Shown here: in pieces, positions 6,412 to 17,149 of the stretch
How positions within the stretch are numbered: position 1 is the first letter of the stretch
How the letters are laid out: each line of letters starts with the position of its first letter
DNA from: JANRJY01 sp033763735
GTDB lineage: Bacteria; Bacteroidota; Bacteroidia; Cytophagales; UBA9547
DNA length: 64,000 bases
Direction: 5' to 3'
NCBI GenBank assembly: GCA_033763735.1
Contig: JANRJY010000064.1
Span: 1-64,000, forward strand
The notes under the pieces: generated by a model
What the model was told of the DNA's origin: nothing
Database searches by the model: none
What the model saw: only the letters and a program-made list of their open reading frames with translations
Translations under genes and position numbers: made by a program

Positions 6412-8912
6412 TTGAAGCAACTTATTTTAAGTTTGATTTTTTTTAGTTTCTACTGCTCCAATGTTATAGCTCAAATTTATCCAATTACTACATACGGAAG
6501 AAAAGAAGGTCTTACTGATGAAGGTGTTTCATCTATAATTCAAGACAAAAAAGGTTATTTATGGATAGGAGTACAAAATGGAATAAACAAATATAATGGG
6601 AAATCTTTCAAAAAAATTGAATTTGACAATTTTGATGGCAGTTATTTTTATAAAGATAAAAAAGGAACCTTATGGATCGGTTCTGGAAATTCTATTATTA
6701 AGTTAAATGGCAATACCTACATTAATTATAAAATAAGCAGTTTAAATGCTTTAGGCAATAGGTTGATAGACTTTAGTAGTGAATATGTAATTGATAGTAA
6801 CCAAGTTATTTGGAAGTTTTTTATCAATTCCTTATTTAAAATCAAAGATGGAAAACCTACAATCGTTTTTACTACTAAATCGATTTACAACTATCCTTGT
6901 ACAACCATTGATAATAATGGAAATATTTGGATCTATGGAACAGGTTGATTCACAAACAATGGTTTAATAGTTTATTCAAGTTATAATAATCAATTCAAAG
7001 AAGATACAAGCAAAAAACCATTTGATAGAATTAACTATATCTTTTTTGATTCACTAAATACGGCCTGGTTTTGTACGGATAAAGGACTTTTTAAATTTTA
7101 TGAAAATAATTACCAAAAAATAGCGCATTCTACTTTGCCCGACCAAGAAATTTTAAATGGATTTGTTGATAAAAAAGGAAATTTTTGGCTTTCAACAAAT
7201 ATTGGATTGTTTAATTATAACGGTAAAAATTTTATAAGATTAAGTATTGAGAACGGCTTGCCAACCAACTCTATTAAAAGTTTCTATGAAGATAAATATG
7301 GCGTATATTGTATCGGTTCAAGCCAGGGATTGTGCAAGTTTGAAGGCTCAAAATTTGAAATTTTTACCACTGCTTATGGCTTACCACATGATGAAGTTGC
7401 AAGGACTCATGTGGATCAAAATAATCAAGTGCTAATCTCAACTGAAGGAGGATTATTTGTAAAAGGAAAATATAAAAATGAAATATTTGACTCAAAAAAC
7501 GGATTATCAAAATTTGGTTTACATAGCTCCATTATTGATAATACAAATACAATTTGGGTTGCTCAGCCCTTTTATGGTGTTTCAAAACATGATGGAAAAT
7601 CATTTAAGCACTTAGATTTACCAAAATGGGAAAAACTTACAGGAGGGTACATTTTTCCTCGAACTATTTTTCAAGATTCAAAATCAAATATTTGGATATC
7701 ATCCGATATGGGAGTTGCAAAATATTCCGAGGGAAATATTACCTATTATGATGGCTTTACAACAAATGATACTGTTGTCGATATTGAAAATATCACAGAA
7801 GATAAAAAAGGAAACATTTGGTTTATGCACCGAAGTAAATTAATAAAGTTTGATGGTAATAATTTTAATGTTTTAAACTCAAAAAATGGTCTTCCAGCTG
7901 ATTTCGTGTATAATATTATTCAATTGAACGACACAACCTATTGGATAGCAACTCAAATGGATTGAGTAGAATGACAAACGGACGCTGTTTTAATATTACG
8001 CATACCTTAGATAGCATCCCTTTGCACACAAACAATTTAATATTGAGCACTGATGGCAATTTATGGTTTGGTTATCAAGATGGCATAGGGAAAATTAATC
8101 CAAGGACATTATCCATAAAAACATATGGCTATAATGAAGGATTTACACCCATTCAAGTTTACCCAAATTCTGTAAGTGAAGACAAAGAGGGTAATTTATG
8201 GTGGGGAACCAAACATGGAGCTGTTAAATACAATAAAAACGAAGATGTGGACATCAAAAATGAAGCTGATTTGTATATCGAAAATATCAAATTAGGACAA
8301 AAGAATGTTTTAGATTGGAAAAACTTATGTGATAGTATCAATAATGAAACAGGATTGCCTACTGTGCTTAAGTTACCTTTTACTAAAAATGAAATAACTT
8401 TTGAATTCATTGGAATCACTTATCATAATTCAGAGAAAATCAAATACCAATATAAACTTGAAGGCAATGATCAAGAGTGGCAACCATTAACATATTTAGC
8501 ACAAGCTAATTATACAAACTTAATGCCAGGCTCTTACATTTTTAAATTTAAAGCAATAACTTCTGATGGAATAACGAATGTAAATCCATTTACATTTTCC
8601 TTTATCATTTTGCCCCCTTGGTGGGATACTTGGTGGTTTTATACTGTAGAAATTTGTGTTTTATTCATTCTATTCGGAATTTCAATTTTTGAAGGTCGAA
8701 ATAAAGAAAATTCCAAACTTTCCTCAATTCTGTTTTTTCTAACAATATTGATTGTTGTGGAATTTATTGCGATGTATATCGAAAACTTTGCCGATGAATT
8801 TAGCAGTGGTGTTACCTTTGTCAAATTAATTGTGAATGTAACCTTGGCAATTTCGTTTGCTCCTTTAGAAAAGTTATCTTATAAGTTCTTTAATCGACTA
8901 AAAAGGGGTTGA
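6412..8912 (+). pseudogene. Two-component-regulator propeller (Reg_prop/Y_Y_Y) membrane protein, disrupted
   Basis: The intact product would be about 830 residues. It has a signal peptide (MKQLILSLIF...VIAQ from a TTG start), many beta-propeller repeats of the type GYLWIGVQNGINKYNGK, a Y_Y_Y-like domain (EITFEFIGITYHN...YQYKLEGNDQEWQPLTY), then three or so membrane helices and no kinase domain. Two lesions break it. A TGA at 6946-6948 falls inside the motif IYGTG-stop-FTNNGL, probably from GGA. Near 7955 the frame shifts by one base, explained by loss of one A in CAAAATGG; the second frame resumes with NGLSRMTNG. The same frame is open on both sides of the TGA. With the TTG start it looks like a decaying gene, but assembly errors remain possible. 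Confidence 0.8.
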
Positions 8913-9100
8913 CGATGGGACGTGTTGATGTGTTGAAGTGCTGAAGTGCTGACGGTTAGACGTTTGGATGTGTTTATGTGCTATGAGTTTAGCAATCATT
9001 TACTCATTTATTCATCCATTCATTTTAAATTCTCACGTCTCACAAATTCAATCATTCAATCATTCAATCATTCACTCATCTATTCATTTTCTCATTTAAT
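8913..9100. repeat. Low-complexity dispersed repeat, copy 3
   Basis: It starts right at the end of the broken propeller gene with GTGTTGATGTGTTGAAGTGC units. It continues to a right half of TTCAATCATTCAATCATTCA units and TCATTTATTCATCCATTCAT, up to just before the symporter gene. The two halves are partly complementary, like copy 1. Confidence 0.7.
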
Positions 9101-9119
9101 CATTAATTAATTCATACTC

Positions 9120-10682
9120 ATGCAAGAATTTCAAACCGCTTTAGGACAAACCAACTACTTGGCTATCAGTATGTTCTTTTTATTTGTTGGTATTACTATG
9201 TACATTACTTATTGGGCTGCAAGCAAAACCAAAACCACCTCTGAGTTTTATGCAGCCGGAAGGAGTATATCCGGATTTCAAAATGGTCTAGCCCTTGCAG
9301 GTGATTACATGAGTGCAGCTTCATTTTTAGGAATTGCTGGAATGGTGGCAACCAAGGGATATGATGGCCTTATTTATTCCATTGGTTTTCTCGTGGGATG
9401 GCCATTAATTATGTTTTTGATTGCTGAACCTTTAAGAAATTTGGGTAAATACACCTTTGCTGATGTGGTAGCTTTCCGATTGAAACAAAGACCTGTCCGC
9501 ATAGCTGCAGCAACTGGTTCATTAATGACAATAGTATTCTATTTGATTGCTCAAATGGTAGGAGCAGGGAGTCTAATCAAAACTTTATTCAATCTCCCTT
9601 ATGAGGCTGCAATTGTAATTGTAGGGATTGTAATGACTTGTTATGTTTTGTTTGGCGGAATGTTGGCCACCACTTGGGTACAAATTATTAAAGCTGTATT
9701 GCTTTTGGGAGGAGCCACTATTATTGTAATATTAACACTTTCAAAGTTTGGATTTAATCCAATTGAACTTTTCAATTCTGCTGCAGCCACTTATGGCGAT
9801 CAAGTACTTTCTCCGGGTGGATATGTTTCAAACCCTTGGGATGCACTGTCATTGGGGCTTGCATTGATGTTGGGTACTGCAGGCCTTCCGCATATACTAA
9901 TGCGCTTTTATACGGTTCCTAATGCAAAAGAAGCACGCAAATCAGTGTTTGTAGCCACAGGATTTATTGGTTATTTTTATATTTTAACTTTTGTAATTGG
10001 TTTTGGCGCAATGGTGATTGTAGGACAAGATGTGATACTAGGTAAAGTAGGTACGGTTGGAGATAAAGGGGGAAATATGGCTGCTTTGTTGCTTGCTGAA
10101 GCCACCGGAGGAACCGCTTTTCTTGGATTTATTGCTGCTGTGGCATTTGCTACGATTTTAGCGGTTGTAGCCGGATTAACACTATCGGGGGCTTCTACAA
10201 TTTCACACGACTTGTACGTTAATGTAATTAAGAGAGGCGTATCTGATGAAAAAGGTGAAGTAAAAGTGGCCAAGGCTGCTACACTTTCTTTAGGTGCATT
10301 ATCTATCATATTAGGGCTCATGTTTAAAGGTCAAAATGTCGCATTTATGGTGGGATTGGCTTTTGCAATAGCAGCCAGTGCCAACTTCCCTGCACTAATT
10401 TTATCTATATTATGGAAACGATTTACAACAAAAGGTGCATACATGAGCATTGCAGTGGGTACAACTGTTGCTGTAGTTTTAATTATTCTGAGCCCAACCA
10501 TTTGGGTAGATTTGCTCAAAAATGAACAAGCTATATATCCTTTAAAAAATCCGGCATTGTTTTCGTTGGTAGCTTCATTTGCTACAGGTGTTATCTTTTC
10601 ATTGATTGAGAAAGAACCGGAAGCTGCTCAAAAGTTTGAAGACGAAAAACTTAGAACGTATTTGGGTGTGGGGAGTGAGTAG
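9120..10682 (+). CDS. actP: Sodium/solute (acetate-type) symporter
   Basis: The 520-residue protein is a member of the SSS family close to cation/acetate symporter ActP. Motifs include the N-terminal FYAAGRSISGFQNGLALAGD and YMSAASFLGIAG (TM2/3 region), GGMLATTWVQIIKAVLL, GTAGLPHILMRFYTVPNAKEAR, and AGLTLSGASTISHDLYVN. About thirteen membrane helices are expected. It imports acetate or a related short organic acid with sodium. The usual ActP partner, a DUF485 protein, is not adjacent, so the substrate is not certain. It stands alone between a repeat and a leftward operon. Confidence 0.88.
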   Translation: MQEFQTALGQTNYLAISMFFLFVGITMYITYWAASKTKTTSEFYAAGRSISGFQNGLALAGDYMSAASFLGIAGMVATKGYDGLIYSIGFLVGWPLIMFLIAEPLRNLGKYTFADVVAFRLKQRPVRIAAATGSLMTIVFYLIAQMVGAGSLIKTLFNLPYEAAIVIVGIVMTCYVLFGGMLATTWVQIIKAVLLLGGATIIVILTLSKFGFNPIELFNSAAATYGDQVLSPGGYVSNPWDALSLGLALMLGTAGLPHILMRFYTVPNAKEARKSVFVATGFIGYFYILTFVIGFGAMVIVGQDVILGKVGTVGDKGGNMAALLLAEATGGTAFLGFIAAVAFATILAVVAGLTLSGASTISHDLYVNVIKRGVSDEKGEVKVAKAATLSLGALSIILGLMFKGQNVAFMVGLAFAIAASANFPALILSILWKRFTTKGAYMSIAVGTTVAVVLIILSPTIWVDLLKNEQAIYPLKNPALFSLVASFATGVIFSLIEKEPEAAQKFEDEKLRTYLGVGSE

Positions 10683-10773
10683 ATTTTTTAGTGCTCGGTG
10701 ATTAGTTCGTAGTAGGAAGTGAGTAATAAGTAATTTAAAAAAAATATAAGTAGGTATAACTAAAAATAAAAAA

Positions 10774-11058
10774 CTAATACCAAGTGAATTGCCTACGCAT
10801 GGTTATGAGTAATATAAGGTATATTTTTTTCCAATTGAGTTTCATCATAAACATCAATAAAACACCTAAAAATATTAATAAATAAAGATGGTCTTCGATA
10901 GGAACATCCTCACCAGGAAGACAATTTGCCAGACAAAGTGAATCCATGGGGTCACACAAAGCACAAGGTGCCTGAGCATACAATGCGGTATTTTTCAATA
11001 ACAAAATAAAAAATAAAGCATATAATAATCTGTAAATACTATGTTTTTTCAACAGCAT
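10774..11058 (-). CDS. Small exported protein with PID-CTERM-like tail
   Basis: The 94-residue product has a signal peptide (LLYALFFILLL...LYAQ), a short Cys-rich segment (CALCDPMDSLCLANCLPGE), then VPIEDHLYLLIFLGVLLMFM with a basic end. The VPI(D/E) motif before a hydrophobic helix and a basic tail resembles the PID-CTERM sorting tail seen in small Bacteroidota surface proteins. The match is to D replaced by E, so the assignment is moderate. It follows the giant T9SS protein gene by 27 bases on the same strand and is likely co-transcribed. Confidence 0.5.
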   Translation of the reverse strand: MLLKKHSIYRLLYALFFILLLKNTALYAQAPCALCDPMDSLCLANCLPGEDVPIEDHLYLLIFLGVLLMFMMKLNWKKIYLILLITMRRQFTWY

Positions 11059-11085
11059 TTTAAATGGCTTAGGTTAGGCAATCAA

Positions 11086-14000
11086 CTATTTGGTAATGCA
11101 AAGTTTTTCAATCAAAACACCCTCAGAAGATTCTATCTTAACGATATACACCCCTTGAGGTATTAATTTTGAATTTTCAATTTCAAAAAGGTTTTCGCCA
11201 GTTTGCAATGTTATTTTGAAAGTTGCTATTAGGTTTCCAGATATATCGGAAATAGTAACTATTGCTTCACAGTTTTGGGAATAAATGATTTTTGCAAAGA
11301 CAGATGATCCATTGGATGGATTTGGCAGAAAAATTAAGGTGTTTGATTTTTTGCTTGATGGATTGATACCTGTAGTGGAACTTATTCCGCTAATTGAAGA
11401 AATCGTATTTTTATCCGTGATAATTGCCATATCAGGAGGGACAATAGTGGATGTAGTTGAAACCACTCCTGGAACAGAATTAGTAACTATACCTGGAACA
11501 GAATTGTTGATTGGACTTGGTACTGTTACTACTCCAGGAAGAGTGATAATTGGTGCAGATATTCGACCATTAATTACAAACCTACGGTTGCCTTTTGATG
11601 CTGTATCAGAAGTTATTTGGAAAGCATAATTCACATTGGTACCCAACTCCACAGAATCGCGCAAATATTTGTCAATAAGTTTCAATTTGTAACCCGCTTC
11701 AAAATTTTCAAATGTGTACACTTTGATATTATGCCCTCCCGTAGTTAAACTTTTTACACTTATTGGAATAGCAAACGAACCTGTATCGGTAGGTAAGCTA
11801 TTGATAGAAAGCAGATTGGGTGTTACTATCGAAGAGAGCGTTACTATTTTGCTGTTCATTTGGTAAGCATCAGCTTGATTGTCGAAGTTCCGTGAAGCAT
11901 CCTCTCTGAAATGAATTGTGGTAAAATCAAAATTATTGGTATCGGCAGTAGTAGTTAATTTGAGCCTCATTAAGTTTTTTAGAGACTCTGATCTGAAATT
12001 GTGATTGGCATTAGAGCTTGCACTGGCTACTTTTACACTTTCAGTTGCAGTTAAGGTTGGTGTGCTTGTCGCCTTCACAAAAAAACCTTGATGTGAAGCA
12101 ATAATATTCCCATTGGCTCGACCGTCACTTGATGTGACTCCATTATTGGAATAATACCCACCGCCAGATGCCGGATCGTAAATGTAAATAGAACCATCCA
12201 AGTTGGATTTAGTCCAGCCGGATGAGGCATTCCAGTCGATTTCGCAAGGATAAGGGTTTCCTACCAAGTTCCATCCATCAGCATTTGCATCACCTGTTGA
12301 AGTATATGTGACAGGTAATGTTTGAGTTCCGGTGTTTGGAGTGCCTGTGGAATATAAAGTGATTCGGTTGGGTACTTGGGTAGCAGCAGTGGCATACAAA
12401 TTAACGCCTCTATCTCCTCGTATAAGTATTCTGTATCCTACACCGGGTGTTATGGTATTAGAAGTATTTGATATGCTTGTGAAACCCAAATAATTGGCTC
12501 CTGCAATAGATTCGCTATAATAAAACATAGAAGCATTATTGGTATTGGTGGCATCAAATCCATTGCTTGCTCCACCTTGACCAGTGATATGCGTACTTTT
12601 TTGCCATTGACTTGCGGTTAAGTTTTGAACCGGAGAAGATACAAAGCGATATAGACGAGCTGCCGTTTGTACATCGCGTTGTTGTGTAAATAAAGAAGCA
12701 TTGCTGAATGAACCTCCACCTGTTATTGCTGCAAGACGAGCAGGATTGGCACGAGTTCCTGTAAGTGAAGGCGCTTGTAAAACCAGTGAATCATTATTCA
12801 AATTGAATACCACCCCATTGATACTCAATGTGCCATTGGCAAGTAAGCGAACAGCTGCCGCGGCTGTAGAAGCGGGAGAGATAGTTTTAGTTCCTGAGCC
12901 TGTTAAATACAGATTGTTAAATGTTTCGCCTGTGGTTGCTGATACATTTAAGATTTGCGATGCACCACCTAAAATTACCGTGCTACCTGTTTCAGTAAAA
13001 CCTGAGGCATTGTAGTTGGTCCAGTTGCCAAGAATACTCACAACAGCGTTGGTAGCATCCAATATTGCAGGGGAGCCAATGCTAAGATTACCTTTAATAC
13101 CAATGTAACTTGGTAATGTTTTAGTGCTTGCGCCTGAAATGGTAACGTTTTGATAATCAACATTGTTATTGTTACCTGTCGTATGCGTTTTGCGAATACT
13201 AGTTGCAGAAGTGCCACCAAATTCAATGCTGGTTGCACTTCCTAAAATATATGGTGCTCCAAAATCAGGGCGAGTACCTGAACCAGAGGTTAAAAGTTTG
13301 GAAGTTCCCGTCATTGTCAAACCTGAATAAATATCTCCTACCTGAAAACCATTACAATCTAATGTTGCTGAATTATTAATAGAAACTCCTGACATCGAAT
13401 TAATGCCAGTTAATGCATTGGTGACAGATGTATATGAATTACCGGTTATTGAAAGAATATTGTATTTTCGTAAACCACGCAAAGTTTGATTTCCGGAACC
13501 ATATAATTCAATTGTTCCTCCGGAAATCGTATAATTTGTACTATTATCTATTTCAGGTAAAGTAACACCCGTTTTGGCCAAACGAAGCAGCCCACCTGTC
13601 ATGGTTATATTGGCATTGCCATTAAGTGTATTAGTTCCTACATCGAAAGTTCCGGAAGAAATGCCCAAGCCACCATTACCTGAGGTACCTACACTTACTG
13701 CATTATTTGTGGTAAGCGTTCCTGTACCAGATACACTTAATATATAGAAATTTTCACCTCCGGAAGCATTAATATTTTGAGAGCCGGATCCAAACCAATT
13801 TACTACTGAAGTGCCCTCAGAAAAATTAGATTGATTGGTATTGAACCATGAACCTCCGACCGAAAATATATTTGAACTTCCAACTAAGACACCTCCCCCA
13901 CTTCCTGAAATTGATAAATTATTAACAACACTTATTGTACCCGCAGGAGTTTTATTAGTACTACCTGTAATGGAAATTAAAAGATTTTGGTAAGGAATTT

Positions 14001-16653
14001 GGTTGGTAATGGCTTGTGTGCCTCCGTTGTAATGTATAATGGAGTTTGTGCCAAGTAAAATATCTGATGTCCCAGAAAAGCCTTGAAAATTGGCACTAGA
14101 TGCATCACTGAACCCATTGGCATCACCCGTTTGCAAAGTGCCTGCAATTGACACTACACCTGAGCCACTTTTGTTGATATTAAAACTGTTAGGCATTGAG
14201 AATACAGCACCACTTGGCACAGATAGCACACCTGTTATCCCTGGTGTTTGGATATCATTATCTAAGGTAACAACGGCTGAAGTAGTTGAAACAACGATGT
14301 TATTAGCTGCTTTAATTTGATTTCCAGTTCCATTAAAACCTGTGATTTGTGCTGATGAGCCATTAAAAATATAGTTTGCGCTTGCATTATAAGTTTCTGA
14401 ACCTGTCACTTGAATTGACCCTGTTGAAGCATTAGTTCCTGTTACACCATTTGTATTAGAAGTAATTAAGGTGCCACCTAAATTGAACCCACCTGTACTT
14501 GATACAATACTTGTTTGTGCGTTTAGTGTTCCTGCTATTGAAAACACTCCACCGGTGCCTATATTTATATTTCCAAACATGGTTAATGAAGCCCCTCCCG
14601 GAATACTTATGTTATTAAAAATATTTCCTCCAGATACACTTGTTCTAAATTGTGCATTTGAACCATAAAAAACTATATTGCTTGAAGCAGCATTAATATT
14701 GTCTGCAGTACGATCATAAAAAAAACTGCCCCCTATTGAAATTGTATTTGCATTCAAAGATAAGTTTCCTGTACCTAAACCAGATACAGATAAGTTGCCC
14801 CGAATTAAAATATTGTTATTACCTGCTGTTGGACGAAAAGATACTGCCGCAGTTGATTGAGAATTAACAATTAAATTATTTAGGTTGGCAACTATTACAT
14901 TATTGGATGAATTGTTATTTTGTACATTTGCCGTTCCTGAACTTGCATTTAATGTAAATGTGCCTGTTAAACTATAGTTTGCATTAGAACTACCATCTAA
15001 AGATAAGTTATTGCCAACATTTATATTTGACCCACCATCATAAAAAATCGAAGAGTTTAAAAAGTTAGATTTAAAACTGGAATTTGGGGTTAAATTAAAT
15101 ATATTATTTCCTCCAAATGAGCATACAGCTGAGTTAGAAAAATTTAAATTTAAATCTCCTCCAGAATTTAGATTTTGTATACTACATCCACTTGCAAAAT
15201 TTAACACAGATGTTCCTGAAAAATTAAAAGTGAATGCGACCGAACCGCTAGTACTACGATATAAAAAGTTAGAATTTGAACCAAAAGTTAAACTACCTGC
15301 AGATTTGCTTGAAACAAGATTAAAAAACCTAATTTTAGAGGTAGAGGAACTAGAAATTAATTGATTGCCATTACCTGTGGTAGTTAAGTTAGGTGTTCTT
15401 GTAGTATCTATATGATTTACAGTATTTCTGTATAAAAAATTACCAGCAAAAAATATTTGTGAAAAGGGAGTTGAACCTTGAAAATCTAATGTAGTATTAT
15501 CAGCAATTAAATCTCCATTCACATTAAAATTCCCTCCTGCAAAAAGTTTAGTTCCAGCACCTGTAATACTAATTGTTCCAAAAGTACCAGCTGGAATTGT
15601 TTGACTGGAACTACTACTAAATATAACTGTACTTAAATTATCTAAAGTGCCTAAAGTAGGAACAGATGAATTTTGAATATTCAGCGTTCGATTGGCATTT
15701 ACATCTATGGTAGCAGTAACTGCGTTTGCAGAAGGTATCGTAAAATCTGTTTGCTCTACTACAATTTTTGATCCTGTACCTGACACAACCCAAGGAGCAG
15801 AAAGATTTCCTGAATTTCCATTTCTTATATTAAAAACTTGGCATGAATTGGCAAAATTGGTAGGTGCTGTACCTGAACCATCGGTATTTGTACCCCAAGT
15901 ACTTGTTAAATTTAAGTTTCCTGTGGATTTTGAATAATAATTAGTTAAAGAGTTACAATATGTAAGTACAAAATCATCGATAGCAAATGTACTTCTTGAA
16001 CTAGTGCCTGTTGAGCCGTTAATACTCGATATTCGTATCCAAATATTTTGTGAAATATTGTCTATAGCTCCTAAAAAATTAAATGATAAGGTTGTTTTGC
16101 CCCATAAACCGCCATTAATACCTAAGTCTGTCCATGAAGAGCCTACTTGTGCAAATGATGTAGGGCTACTACCAATGCCAAAATCTACTTGGTAGGTAGT
16201 AGTTCTGGTTTGTGGGCTAAGTAATTGAGCGTTTAAAGACAATTGAAAACCATATAATCCTGAAGTATTTGATAATTGTAGTACAAAGGCCTGCCCTGGA
16301 TCTCCAAAAGATCCACTTGGTCTTATTCCTAAAGCTCTATCTGTTCTTCCTGCTTGTGTTGATGTATTATCTGAAGAAGAACCAACATTAGCAGAAGCAT
16401 AATTGTAAAATGCACCTGTGGTTGAATTCCAAGGGTTTGTTGCAGTTGGAAATGTTACAGTGGAACCTAATGCACTGGCTGATGCACCTGTCCTAACGGT
16501 CCACCCTGTAGGTGCACCACTCCCTATGCCATCAAAATTTTGAATGTAAGGAGAAGCCCCAAGAGTAACCTGCCCCAACCCTACTCTCTCCACTCCCAAA
16601 CAAAGCAAGCCAACCATCAAAAATCTTAATAATACAGGTGCTTTGGTTTTCAT
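11086..16653 (-). CDS. Very large secreted surface protein with T9SS type A sorting domain
   Basis: The 1855-residue protein has a signal peptide (residues 1-27), then an N-terminal globular region (to about 235) with jelly-roll-like segments and a FAIDDFVLTYC strand. A long middle (about 240-1280) is rich in Ser, Thr, Asn and Gly, with short repeating units such as GNLSISG or SGTLN that read as beta-helix or adhesin strands. A module near 1290-1560 (RLYRFVSSPVQNLTASQWQ ... WNLVGNPYPCEIDW) often precedes sorting domains. Next is a Val-Pro-Gly-rich linker, and about 80 C-terminal residues form a T9SS type A domain (FLPNPSNGSSVF, VTISDISGNLIATF, IPQGVYIVKIES). The role is probably adhesion or matrix; no enzyme domain was seen. 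Confidence 0.85.
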   Translation of the reverse strand: MKTKAPVLLRFLMVGLLCLGVERVGLGQVTLGASPYIQNFDGIGSGAPTGWTVRTGASASALGSTVTFPTATNPWNSTTGAFYNYASANVGSSSDNTSTQAGRTDRALGIRPSGSFGDPGQAFVLQLSNTSGLYGFQLSLNAQLLSPQTRTTTYQVDFGIGSSPTSFAQVGSSWTDLGINGGLWGKTTLSFNFLGAIDNISQNIWIRISSINGSTGTSSRSTFAIDDFVLTYCNSLTNYYSKSTGNLNLTSTWGTNTDGSGTAPTNFANSCQVFNIRNGNSGNLSAPWVVSGTGSKIVVEQTDFTIPSANAVTATIDVNANRTLNIQNSSVPTLGTLDNLSTVIFSSSSSQTIPAGTFGTISITGAGTKLFAGGNFNVNGDLIADNTTLDFQGSTPFSQIFFAGNFLYRNTVNHIDTTRTPNLTTTGNGNQLISSSSTSKIRFFNLVSSKSAGSLTFGSNSNFLYRSTSGSVAFTFNFSGTSVLNFASGCSIQNLNSGGDLNLNFSNSAVCSFGGNNIFNLTPNSSFKSNFLNSSIFYDGGSNINVGNNLSLDGSSNANYSLTGTFTLNASSGTANVQNNNSSNNVIVANLNNLIVNSQSTAAVSFRPTAGNNNILIRGNLSVSGLGTGNLSLNANTISIGGSFFYDRTADNINAASSNIVFYGSNAQFRTSVSGGNIFNNISIPGGASLTMFGNINIGTGGVFSIAGTLNAQTSIVSSTGGFNLGGTLITSNTNGVTGTNASTGSIQVTGSETYNASANYIFNGSSAQITGFNGTGNQIKAANNIVVSTTSAVVTLDNDIQTPGITGVLSVPSGAVFSMPNSFNINKSGSGVVSIAGTLQTGDANGFSDASSANFQGFSGTSDILLGTNSIIHYNGGTQAITNQIPYQNLLISITGSTNKTPAGTISVVNNLSISGSGGGVLVGSSNIFSVGGSWFNTNQSNFSEGTSVVNWFGSGSQNINASGGENFYILSVSGTGTLTTNNAVSVGTSGNGGLGISSGTFDVGTNTLNGNANITMTGGLLRLAKTGVTLPEIDNSTNYTISGGTIELYGSGNQTLRGLRKYNILSITGNSYTSVTNALTGINSMSGVSINNSATLDCNGFQVGDIYSGLTMTGTSKLLTSGSGTRPDFGAPYILGSATSIEFGGTSATSIRKTHTTGNNNNVDYQNVTISGASTKTLPSYIGIKGNLSIGSPAILDATNAVVSILGNWTNYNASGFTETGSTVILGGASQILNVSATTGETFNNLYLTGSGTKTISPASTAAAAVRLLANGTLSINGVVFNLNNDSLVLQAPSLTGTRANPARLAAITGGGSFSNASLFTQQRDVQTAARLYRFVSSPVQNLTASQWQKSTHITGQGGASNGFDATNTNNASMFYYSESIAGANYLGFTSISNTSNTITPGVGYRILIRGDRGVNLYATAATQVPNRITLYSTGTPNTGTQTLPVTYTSTGDANADGWNLVGNPYPCEIDWNASSGWTKSNLDGSIYIYDPASGGGYYSNNGVTSSDGRANGNIIASHQGFFVKATSTPTLTATESVKVASASSNANHNFRSESLKNLMRLKLTTTADTNNFDFTTIHFREDASRNFDNQADAYQMNSKIVTLSSIVTPNLLSINSLPTDTGSFAIPISVKSLTTGGHNIKVYTFENFEAGYKLKLIDKYLRDSVELGTNVNYAFQITSDTASKGNRRFVINGRISAPIITLPGVVTVPSPINNSVPGIVTNSVPGVVSTTSTIVPPDMAIITDKNTISSISGISSTTGINPSSKKSNTLIFLPNPSNGSSVFAKIIYSQNCEAIVTISDISGNLIATFKITLQTGENLFEIENSKLIPQGVYIVKIESSEGVLIEKLCITK

Positions 16654-16892
16654 TTGGTTAAGGGTTCGAGGGTGTTGATGCCAAACTTGGCCAAAAGTAA
16701 TATCATAAAAAGCAAAAAAAACTTACTTAAAAACATAAGGTTATTGTACAACAAAGGAGTTATGGTAAGGGCGTTTGTCACTTTGCGTTTGGGTAATAAG
16801 GGGGTTGTGTTGGGTTCCAAACTTTTGTAATATTTGCCTACTATCAAGCCAAAAAAAATTACAGGAAGTAGTAATTGAATAGGTTTCATCAA
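16650..16892 (-). CDS. Small two-helix membrane protein, translationally coupled to the giant surface protein
   Basis: The 80-residue product has two hydrophobic segments, IQLLLPVIFFGLIVG near the N-terminus and MFLSKFFLLFMILLLAKFG near the C-terminus, separated by a basic, Pro/Thr-rich loop. Its TGA stop overlaps the ATG of the 1855-residue gene (ATGA), so the two are probably translated together. No family is recognised. It could be a membrane helper for the surface protein, or a short leader with no independent role. Confidence 0.5.
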   Translation of the reverse strand: MMKPIQLLLPVIFFGLIVGKYYKSLEPNTTPLLPKRKVTNALTITPLLYNNLMFLSKFFLLFMILLLAKFGINTLEPLTK

Positions 16893-17149
16893 CTAAGAAA
16901 CTTAAATAATTGGTTGTATATGTTTGTATATTTTACCTCCAAAAGTAAGTGAAAAGGATACTTTTTAACGTAATTATGATGTTAACAAAATATGAATTTT
17001 TTGATACATAAAAGTTTTTTAAAATGTATAATTTAGAATGTAAAATGTATAATTATGGATAAAATGTTTTAAAAATGGTAAAATAGCTGTATATGAATTA
17101 CAAAACTGCAAATTTTACTTTTTGATGGAAATTGTATTTTTTGAATGAG

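Noticed and set aside
11285..15937. Plus-strand open frames within the giant surface gene
   Set aside because: They are antisense shadows caused by its Ser/Thr/Asn-rich repeats; the minus-strand frame has signal peptide and sorting domain.
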